Shown here: in pieces, positions 32,760 through 38,811 of the stretch | Layout of the letters: the number at the start of each line of letters is the position of its first letter | Position numbering within the stretch: position 1 is the first letter of the stretch | Origin: JANQTF01 sp036835375 | GTDB taxonomy: Bacteria > Bacteroidota > Bacteroidia > J057 | Length of the DNA stretch: 38,811 nucleotides | Assembly: GCA_036835375.1 (NCBI GenBank) | Contig: DAITMB010000040.1 | Span: forward strand, 1 to 38,811 | Direction of reading: 5' to 3' | Made by a program: the position numbers and the translations under genes | The notes under the pieces: model-generated | What the model was told of the DNA's origin: nothing | The model's database searches: none | What the model saw: the letters and a program-made list of their open reading frames with translations, nothing else

Positions 32760-33212
32760 TTATTTGCGCTGATAAATGTAGGAGACTTCCGCCCCATCGA
32801 GCATCTCCACCAGAATCAGGCGGGACTGATTGAGGGAATCAATTCGCTGTGGCGCACCCCACACACTGGAATAGAGCAGATCTCCATTCTGCGACACCTG
32901 TCCCGTATCCGGTGTAAAGCCATCGCTAAACACGACCACCTTTCCAGTCTCGAGAAATTCAAGGTAGCTATTGCCGGGAATGGTTTGAGGTAGTGGTTCG
33001 TTACCCAGGCGCATATCCACCATTTCCCAAGTACCGAATAAGCCCGGGCGAAGGGCCGCTGCTAAAGGCACTCCGCGTGTGGATTCCTCATCCGATACCT
33101 CGATAGAATCTCCGACCGTTGTCTCTTCAGAATTCTTTCCATTCTCCTCACATGATGTCAGCAACAGGGTTGCTCCCAAGAAAATGATCTGAAAAATTCG
33201 AAAATGTATCAT
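32760..33212 (-). CDS. Small lipoprotein, lipocalin-like
   Basis: About 150 residues from the ATG at 33212, which places a compact signal (MIHFRIFQIIFLGATLLLTS) before lipobox Cys21; an ATG at 33248 in the same frame is possible but would lengthen the signal. After an acidic Ser/Glu linker the mature region (LFGTWEMVDMRLGNEPLPQT ... YLEFLETGKVVVFS) has the G-T-W start of lipocalin-like domains. Function unknown. It follows the alpha/beta hydrolase gene by 45 bp and shares its terminator. Confidence 0.72.
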   Translation of the reverse strand: MIHFRIFQIIFLGATLLLTSCEENGKNSEETTVGDSIEVSDEESTRGVPLAAALRPGLFGTWEMVDMRLGNEPLPQTIPGNSYLEFLETGKVVVFSDGFTPDTGQVSQNGDLLYSSVWGAPQRIDSLNQSRLILVEMLDGAEVSYIYQRK

Positions 33213-33257
33213 TCGTAAGGCTTGTTCGTGTAAGGACAAATCTACCATTTTTCTAAT

Positions 33258-34037
33258 TTACTTCGACACCCTTCCTCGCAAAAACCCTAGGACAGACTCA
33301 GTAAATGCGACGGGCTGGTCTGCATGAATCCAGTGACCTGCTCCCTTGATTTCTTCAAAGGTTGCGGCGGGGAAATGTTGTTTGATCTCCTCATGATCTT
33401 CTTTTCTCACATAATTCGAATCAGCGCCAGTGAGAAAGAGGGTAGGACCTTCAAAGGCAAAATCGAGTGAAACGGGTGCCAATATGTGGTCGTAGTCTCT
33501 CGCGATGACCTTGAGATGGAATTTCCATTGAAACATTTTCTCTTCATCTCTCCCCAAGCTCTTCAGTAAAAAGGCTACAACGGAGGGATCTTGGATCTGC
33601 GAAGCGAGAAAATCCTGCGCGTCCTGCCGCGACGAGAGGTTCGCAAGGTCTAATTCGGTGAGCGCCTTCAGGATCTCTTGATGATGAGGCTGATATTGAC
33701 GAATGCCCATGTCTGCGACGATGAGGCGATCAATCCGCTCAGGATATGCCCCGGCAAAGGTCATGACCACTTTGCCTCCCATGGAGTGGCCGAGTAAATG
33801 AGCTTGCATGATGCCTTGCTGGTCCATGAAGTCGTGAAGGTCCTCGGCCATCGTAGGGTAGTCCCAGGGTTCTGCATGGGGAGAGCGGCCATGATTGCGC
33901 TGATCGACCAAGAACACGCTGTGATCCTCTGCAAAGGCTTTGGCAAGGGTAGCCCAGTTGTCCAGTGAACCGAAGAGTCCGTGAAGCACGATCAAGGCTG
34001 GCCCTTGGCCCGAGCTTTTAAAATGAAGAGAAAGCAT
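33258..34037 (-). CDS. Alpha/beta hydrolase, YbfF-like esterase
   Basis: A 259-residue alpha/beta-fold hydrolase close to the YbfF/ABHD11 esterases. Motifs: oxyanion HGLFGSLDNW at 19-28, DQRNHGRSPH at 45-54, nucleophile elbow GHSMGG with Ser85, and the catalytic histidine in GAGHWIHAD (about 235); Asp in LTGADSNYV is the likely acid. No signal peptide, so cytoplasmic. Probably an acyl-CoA or short ester hydrolase; substrate unknown. First of a two-gene minus-strand unit with the small lipoprotein. Confidence 0.92.
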   Translation of the reverse strand: MLSLHFKSSGQGPALIVLHGLFGSLDNWATLAKAFAEDHSVFLVDQRNHGRSPHAEPWDYPTMAEDLHDFMDQQGIMQAHLLGHSMGGKVVMTFAGAYPERIDRLIVADMGIRQYQPHHQEILKALTELDLANLSSRQDAQDFLASQIQDPSVVAFLLKSLGRDEEKMFQWKFHLKVIARDYDHILAPVSLDFAFEGPTLFLTGADSNYVRKEDHEEIKQHFPAATFEEIKGAGHWIHADQPVAFTESVLGFLRGRVSK

Positions 34038-34144
34038 ACAGGAGAATGAACCGTTTAGAACCCGAAATGATCCATTCGGATTGGGAAATGAATACTTATT
34101 TAAATGGTACCTAACCTCGGGGTCATGAATGGCCTATTGTTTGA

Positions 34145-34555
34145 CTAGCTATACACAGTTACCACAAGCTGTCGAGGCCCACCATGATCACGAAATTCGC
34201 ACAAATAGATGCCCTGCCAGGTACCCAGCGCCAGTCGGCCCTGGGTAATGGGAATGCTCACAGCACTTCCCACCAGCGAGGCTTTGATGTGTGCGGGCAT
34301 GTCGTCGGGACCTTCGTACCGATGTACATAATCGGCAGGACCCTCGGGGACAAGTCGTCGGAAGACGCGCTCAAAATCTTGCCTCACCGAGGGATCTGCA
34401 TTCTCGTTGATCGTGAGGCCTGCGGAGGTATGCTGGATGAACACATGCAGCAGACCTTCGGTAGGCCAAGCCTCGACCGCTTTGGCAACGAAGTCTGTGA
34501 TCAAGTGAAAACCTCTTCGGTGCGCCACTAATTGGACATGATATTGTTTTACCAT
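34145..34555 (-). CDS. YjbQ family (UPF0047) thiamine phosphate synthase-like protein
   Basis: A 136-residue single-domain protein of the YjbQ/UPF0047 family. The family signature HTSAGLTINENADPSVRQDF and the ending GTWQGIYLCEFRDHGGPRQL are complete. E. coli YjbQ can substitute weakly for thiamine phosphate synthase in vitro; the true role is not settled. The start at 34555 gives the normal family length; upstream in-frame ATGs would overlap the opposite-strand ACP gene. Its start codon is only 15 bp from that of the divergent ACP gene. Confidence 0.93.
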   Translation of the reverse strand: MVKQYHVQLVAHRRGFHLITDFVAKAVEAWPTEGLLHVFIQHTSAGLTINENADPSVRQDFERVFRRLVPEGPADYVHRYEGPDDMPAHIKASLVGSAVSIPITQGRLALGTWQGIYLCEFRDHGGPRQLVVTVYS

Positions 34556-34570
34556 TGTTTTCTTTAAAAA

Positions 34571-34927
34571 ATGAATGCCTTCCGCGAACAAGCCGCTACC
34601 CTTGCCCACGAACTTACTCATTTTGCATTTTCTCAACAGACATCCAGCCATCAAGAGGAATCTCTGCCCAAATGGCCCGGAGTTGGCGACGTAGGTCCGG
34701 TATTCCACCAGTTACTTCAAGATCTGGTCCTGCTAGAGCCTGAAGAGTGGAATCAAAAAACCAAGATGAAAGAGGATCTCGGAATGGATTCGCTCGACTT
34801 GGTAGAGCTCGCGATGAATTGTGAACGTGAATTTGGGATCACCCTTTCCGACAGCGAACTTCAACCTCTGGGCTCTATAGGAGATTGGAAGGCCCTGCTG
34901 GAAGGCAAAGTGCAGCTCCGGAAGTAA
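34571..34927 (+). CDS. Divergent acyl carrier protein
   Basis: A 118-residue acyl carrier-like protein. The phosphopantetheine site is LGMDSLDLVEL with Ser74, followed by FGITLSDSELQPLGSIGDW, normal for ACP helices II to IV. About 38 extra residues at the N-terminus (MNAFREQAATLAHELTHFAF, then a QTSSHQEE linker) are unusual; typical ACPs are about 78 residues. It is an isolated ACP, divergent from yjbQ with a 15-bp gap between start codons, so it may be a specialised carrier and not the fatty-acid synthase ACP. Confidence 0.82.
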   Translation: MNAFREQAATLAHELTHFAFSQQTSSHQEESLPKWPGVGDVGPVFHQLLQDLVLLEPEEWNQKTKMKEDLGMDSLDLVELAMNCEREFGITLSDSELQPLGSIGDWKALLEGKVQLRK

Positions 34928-34989
34928 GTGTTTCGGGAAGTTATTATGGAAAAATGGGCGTAAAAACTCGCCGGAGTGAGTCGTTGCAC

Positions 34990-35610
34990 TCAATATTTCC
35001 AGAGGTAATAGACCAGCTTAGCGTATTCGTTGAACACAAAGATCATCCCATCCTCATCCTGCCACCACACATCTGCATTGTATTCTGCTGGCTCAGCTCC
35101 TTGAAGATTCACCTCGATGCCTGACTTCCTGAACTTTTCGCGAAACACCAAGCTGATGCGCCTTGTGTGATGCAGCGAAGAGACGATCATGATGCGGCGA
35201 TAGCCTTTGCTGAGTGCATAACCGAGAATTTCCTCAGACTCTTCATAGGTGCTCGTTCCTCTTGAAATCACCGCCACTGCCATCGTATCGACGCCAGCAG
35301 CGAGCAAGGCTTCACGCATGACTTCAGAATCTGTGTACGCATAGCCCAAGGCTTGCAAGGATTGAGATACCATGCCCCCGGTCGTGATCAGCTGCTCCAC
35401 GAAGACAGGATACAGGCCTAAGGCCTTGTCTGTGCGCTCCTTCGCGGCGCCAGAAAGCACAAAAGCTGCATCGACTTGCTCAGGCACATCTGTGTTGACG
35501 AGAAATCCACCAATTCCGCGCAAAATGGGTTGACGCAGCAAAAACAGCACGAGCAAAGCCGCAAGCAGGATCCCAAGGCGGATCGACCATCGAAGGAGAC
35601 GCTTTTTCAT
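34990..35610 (-). CDS. YdcF/SanA-like DUF218 protein
   Basis: A 206-residue protein with an N-terminal membrane anchor (LLRWSIRLGILLAALLVLFL) and a DUF218 domain: AAFVLSGAAKERTDKALGLY, LITTGGMVS, SRGTSTYEESEEILGYALSK and IMIVSSLHHTRRISLVF. Family members include SanA and YdcF, linked to envelope permeability; no reaction is firmly known. The start at 35610 gives a short basic leader MKKRLLR before the anchor. It follows an inverted repeat and the M20 gene on the same strand. Confidence 0.9.
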   Translation of the reverse strand: MKKRLLRWSIRLGILLAALLVLFLLRQPILRGIGGFLVNTDVPEQVDAAFVLSGAAKERTDKALGLYPVFVEQLITTGGMVSQSLQALGYAYTDSEVMREALLAAGVDTMAVAVISRGTSTYEESEEILGYALSKGYRRIMIVSSLHHTRRISLVFREKFRKSGIEVNLQGAEPAEYNADVWWQDEDGMIFVFNEYAKLVYYLWKY

Positions 35611-35631
35611 GAGAAAATAGATAAATCATAG

Positions 35632-35675
35632 GCACTGCCCCTGGATTTCCTCGACGCGGCATCCGGGGGCAGTGC
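35632..35675 (-). terminator. Inverted repeat, possible terminator
   Basis: GCACTGCCCCTGGAT (35632-35646) and ATCCGGGGGCAGTGC (35661-35675) form a 15-bp stem with one G-T type mismatch and a 14-base loop, 7 bp after the dipeptidase stop. No T tract follows on the minus strand, so it may be an attenuating or stabilising hairpin instead of a full terminator. Confidence 0.6.
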
Positions 35676-35681
35676 AGTATA

Positions 35682-37061
35682 TTAGGTTCTTGGCTTCATC
35701 AATTCAGCGAAATATTGGTGGAAATAGGGAATGGTCTCTATCCCTTTATAGTAGTTGAATATTCCATAGTGCTCGTTGGGGCTGTGTATGGCATCGGAGT
35801 CGAGACCAAATCCCATGAGCACCGTATCCAGTCCAAGCACCTTCTGAAACAAAGCCACAATCGGAATGGAGCCTCCTTCTCGTGTCGGAATGGGCGTTTT
35901 TCCGAAGGTCTTTTCCATGGCTTTCGCAGCGGCCCGGTATCCGGGTGCATCGGTGGACACAACGGCTGCTTCTCCTCCATGGTGAGGACGCACGACGACC
36001 TTGACACTGGCCGGAGCGAGCTTTTCAAAGTGTGTCGTAAAAAGCTTGGTGATGTCATCGGAAGCTTGGTTTGGAACCAGTCTCATCGAGATTTTAGCAT
36101 GGGCTTTAGAGGGCAACACGGTCTTGGCGCCTTCGCCAATATATCCGCCCCAAATTCCATTCACATCAAGGGTAGGGCGGATGGAGGCTCTTTCGAGGAC
36201 GCTGTAGCCCATTTCTCCCCCTGTTTCTGCCACACCGAGGTCTTTTTTATAAGCTTCGTAATCGAAAGGTCGCAAAGCCAAGGCTTCTCGCTGCGTCTTG
36301 GTTAGTTGCACCACCGCGTCGTAGAAACCAGGAATGGTCACACGGCCATCTTCATCCTTGAGCGATGCAATCATCTCGCACAGCACATTGATTGGATTAT
36401 CGATCGCACCGCCATACACACCAGAATGGAGGTCGCGATTGGGTCCGGTCACCTCTACTTCCAAATAGCTCAGGCCGCGAAGCCCCACGGTGATAGATGG
36501 GGTATCGTTGGCAATCATGGAGGTGTCGGAGATCAGGATGATGTCGGCAGTCAGCAACGCTTGATTTGCCCGCACAAATCCCTCCAAGTTGTCACTTCCT
36601 ACTTCTTCTTCTCCTTCAATGAGAAACTTTACATTGCAAGGGAGATCGCCCTGAGCCTGAAGGGTTTCCACTGCTTTTAGGTGCATATATACTTGACCTT
36701 TATCGTCGCAAGCACCGCGGGCATAGATTTTTCCGTCCTTGATCACCGGCTCAAATGCAGGGCTGTTCCACAAGTGAAGGGGATCGGGTGGCTGCACGTC
36801 ATAGTGCCCATAAACCAAGATGGTGGGGTGTTGGGGGCTTACGATTTTCTCAGCAAACACAATCGGATGACCTTTGGTGAGATGCTTCTCCACGCGGTCC
36901 ATGTCTAGTTTACCAAACTGCTCAACGAGCCAATCCGCAGCGGCATTCACGTCCTTTTTGTAAGCAGAATCGGCGGATATGGAAGGAATTTTTAAAAATT
37001 CGATCAGCTCTGTGAGAAAGCGATCTTTATTTGTTTCGAGATAATTCTGAATGACGCTCAT
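35682..37061 (-). CDS. M20 family dipeptidase
   Basis: A 459-residue metallopeptidase of the M20 family (CNDP/PepV-like 'dipeptidase'). Metal and catalytic residues are in place: GHYDVQPPDP (His86, Asp88), ARGACDDKGQ (bridging Asp119), IEGEEEVGS (catalytic Glu151/152), DTSMIANDTPSITVGLRG with the next aspartate, and GFGLDSDAIHSPNE with the last histidine. The start MSVIQNYLETNKDRFLTELI at 37061 matches the family; upstream start at 37205 adds unrelated sequence. Cytoplasmic; degrades dipeptides. Last T9SS gene upstream is on the same strand. Confidence 0.95.
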   Translation of the reverse strand: MSVIQNYLETNKDRFLTELIEFLKIPSISADSAYKKDVNAAADWLVEQFGKLDMDRVEKHLTKGHPIVFAEKIVSPQHPTILVYGHYDVQPPDPLHLWNSPAFEPVIKDGKIYARGACDDKGQVYMHLKAVETLQAQGDLPCNVKFLIEGEEEVGSDNLEGFVRANQALLTADIILISDTSMIANDTPSITVGLRGLSYLEVEVTGPNRDLHSGVYGGAIDNPINVLCEMIASLKDEDGRVTIPGFYDAVVQLTKTQREALALRPFDYEAYKKDLGVAETGGEMGYSVLERASIRPTLDVNGIWGGYIGEGAKTVLPSKAHAKISMRLVPNQASDDITKLFTTHFEKLAPASVKVVVRPHHGGEAAVVSTDAPGYRAAAKAMEKTFGKTPIPTREGGSIPIVALFQKVLGLDTVLMGFGLDSDAIHSPNEHYGIFNYYKGIETIPYFHQYFAELMKPRT

Positions 37062-37168
37062 ATATGAATTAAAAAATTGGGTTATGGACAAAGGTAGCCC
37101 AATGGGAATAAAAGAAAAAGCTGGAATAAGGGTTCGAGCAAAGATCCTTCCTTTGACTGCGATGAGTA

Positions 37169-38811
37169 TTAGCGCGAGACGACGATACGCCGAGCTGCAC
37201 GCCACCCCGGGATCGTCAACAGGTAGAGGCCGGGAGGGAGCGCCTGCGTCGAAAATTCTCCTGTCGTCTGTTCCGGTGGAAAGGTTGCTTCAACCGCGAT
37301 TTGTCCCGTGAGGGTCATCAGGCGAACATGTGTAGGGGTAGGCCGTTTTTCTTTCCACGAAACGCGAATTACTTGATCTTCAGCCACGTGTTCCGCCCAA
37401 AAATGGGGGACCAGCGGACCTGGTCGCCGGACTGTATTGACAGAACTTTCCGAAAACCAGCGAAGACCACCGAGTTGGTTGCCGATCACCCAATCTCTTT
37501 GACCGTCTTGCTGCGGATCAAAAATCAGAGGACTGAGGTGAGGAATTCGTTCGGCGAGGCCATATGTGGAGTCTGAAAGCGTAAATGCACCTCCAATCGG
37601 ATTTAAAATATCAGTGAATTGAAATAAATGGCCATCGCCGCTCCCCACGAAGAGTTCCCAGTCTCCTTCACTGTTTTTCTCGAGGAAGGGCACGGCATGA
37701 CCTGGGCAGCACGGGCCACCCGACAGGTTCACCGCCCCCCAGTTGGGCTGGGGAGTGCCGAGGGTGATGCTACCAGGCGTTGTCGTATTTTCAAAAAAAG
37801 TGAGGGTTCCCGCTTCATTTCCAACGACCACATCTACCAAGCCGTCGCCCGTGATGTCTGCCAAAAAAGGGGCTGCACTTCTGCCGACATCAATGCCTTC
37901 GAACTCAGGAAATTGCAAGGAAAGTTGCAGCGCGCTGCCTGGACCTGCACTATTGAGGAAAACGTGAAGCTTGCCCGATTGGTCGCCTACCAAGAGATCC
38001 AAATCCCCATCACCATCTATGTCTCCAAAGGTGGGGCGGAGGCCAAAAATGGAAGGGTTGAATAAATTGCTGAGGCCGAGCCAATCTCTCGTGACCAAGT
38101 CGAATGCAGGCAGCGCCGCCGTTCCTGTGTTGAGAAATAGTGCCAAGCCACTACTGCTTCCCTGATTACCTGGGCGAAAACTACCGTTGCCGACCACGAG
38201 ATCTAGGAGCCCATCCCCATTCACGTCCACACTCGCTGGGTGGCTTCTCTCTCCGAGGTCCAGCATGTCTCCCACCAGAAAGTCCGTCTGCTTGCGAATC
38301 AACTTCCAACCGGGACCTGGACCCTGATCTTCATAATACCACACTTGGTTGGCGTTTCTACCCAAAGCTTGATCATTCGGCACTACCAACAAGTCTTTCC
38401 GGCCATCTTGATTGACATCAAGCACAAAGGGAGCGGGAAACCTTCTCAGGTCCACGGGATGCGGGCCAGCAGGATAGTTGTAGGCGACAGAATCCATTAC
38501 TGCAAAGGCAGGGACACCACCATTTCGCACATACGTGATTGCATCTTCATTCAAATCCCCAATCAATAGATCGAGCAACCCATCGCCATTGACATCGTGG
38601 ACAGCAAGCGTCGAGCCGGCATGTGCCCCGCCAGTTTCGACGCTTCCTGTGCCGCTGGTAAAACAGCTTGTGTTCAAGAAAATCAGATTATTTAATCCCC
38701 CTTCCGTAAAATTTCCCCAGCAACTGTAGTCCAGCGTGAAACTCACACTGTCGCAGCCGCCCATTTGTCGGTAAAACAAGACTTGGGATCCAGGCGGATT
38801 AAAGCTTAATA
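37169..38811 (-). CDS. FG-GAP/VCBS repeat protein with T9SS sorting domain, 5' truncated by window
   Basis: At least 546 residues; the frame stays open to the right edge, so the start and signal peptide are outside. It has several FG-GAP/VCBS-type repeats with calcium-loop signatures DVNGDGLLDLLIGD, DVNQDGRKDLLVV, DVNGDGLLDLVVGN, DIDGDGDLDLLVGD and DITGDGLVDVVVGN, as in beta-propeller surface proteins. The C-terminus (RLMTLTGQIAVEATF ... LPPGLYLLTIPGWRAARRIV) is a type IX sorting domain. It is probably exported to the cell surface, where such propellers bind partners or polysaccharide. Confidence 0.92.
   Translation of the reverse strand, partial: LSFNPPGSQVLFYRQMGGCDSVSFTLDYSCWGNFTEGGLNNLIFLNTSCFTSGTGSVETGGAHAGSTLAVHDVNGDGLLDLLIGDLNEDAITYVRNGGVPAFAVMDSVAYNYPAGPHPVDLRRFPAPFVLDVNQDGRKDLLVVPNDQALGRNANQVWYYEDQGPGPGWKLIRKQTDFLVGDMLDLGERSHPASVDVNGDGLLDLVVGNGSFRPGNQGSSSGLALFLNTGTAALPAFDLVTRDWLGLSNLFNPSIFGLRPTFGDIDGDGDLDLLVGDQSGKLHVFLNSAGPGSALQLSLQFPEFEGIDVGRSAAPFLADITGDGLVDVVVGNEAGTLTFFENTTTPGSITLGTPQPNWGAVNLSGGPCCPGHAVPFLEKNSEGDWELFVGSGDGHLFQFTDILNPIGGAFTLSDSTYGLAERIPHLSPLIFDPQQDGQRDWVIGNQLGGLRWFSESSVNTVRRPGPLVPHFWAEHVAEDQVIRVSWKEKRPTPTHVRLMTLTGQIAVEATFPPEQTTGEFSTQALPPGLYLLTIPGWRAARRIVVSR

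Noticed and set aside
35715..36305. 196-codon plus-strand ORF
   Set aside because: Antisense shadow of the M20 dipeptidase gene with no family signature.

Overview
The window is a scaffold piece (two 100-N gaps) from a member of the Bacteroidota, most likely a Saprospiria-type marine or activated-sludge bacterium; that placement is inference. Evidence for the phylum: two proteins end in type IX secretion (T9SS) sorting domains, several genes carry the phylum-typical TAnnTTTG -7 element with little Shine-Dalgarno signal, OmpA proteins have thrombospondin type-3 calcium repeats, a PAP2 enzyme has the SSHAAN variant motif, and YidC has a long periplasmic domain. No rRNA, tRNA, CRISPR array or intact transposon was seen.

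Layout. 1-545: a 15-bp tandem array (27 in-register units, running off the left edge) followed by a G3N4-type heptamer array. 539-5753 (minus strand): a TetR-controlled export operon made of a TetR repressor, a LolA-like lipoprotein-sorting protein, two FtsX/MacB-type permeases and a LolD-type ATPase, interrupted by a 166-bp near-perfectly centred palindrome. 6125-8630 (plus): two NTF2-like lipoproteins and two PAP2 phosphatases in a tight run. 8655-15854: a small secreted protein (minus), then the housekeeping genes pyrG, yidC and pbpC. 16638-19074: an NRDE/TANGO2 protein, a CotH-like secreted protein and an NTF2-like secreted protein. 19075-22513: an unstable accessory patch with two IS110-family left-end remnants in direct orientation, two assembly gaps, a lipoprotein ADP-ribosylglycohydrolase, a second heptamer array, a second TetR regulator and a duplicated 37-bp operator-like module. 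22605-27195 (plus): ychF, rhodanese, thioesterase, YihY/BrkB, msrB and a T9SS-exported Omp28-like protein. 27396-28300 (minus): cysH behind a candidate attenuator leader with a 40-codon upstream ORF. 28470-29612: an orphan TRAP binding protein. 29697-32468 (minus): two OmpA-type proteins. 32760-38811: lipoprotein, alpha/beta hydrolase, YjbQ, a divergent acyl carrier protein, YdcF-like protein, M20 dipeptidase and a T9SS FG-GAP/VCBS protein cut by the right edge.

How the parts relate. Much of the window serves the cell envelope: the Lol/Mac-like exporter, the PAP2 phosphatases (lipid or undecaprenyl phosphate recycling), YidC, PbpC, the OmpA proteins and the T9SS cargo. The most interesting non-coding signals are the cysH leader (mutually exclusive hairpins inside an upstream ORF that ends 5 bp before cysH), the 166-bp palindrome inside the export operon, the G-quadruplex-capable heptamer arrays at the 3' ends of two minus-strand genes, and the duplicated operator module around the IS110 scars. 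All functional names are from motif reading; no database search was possible.
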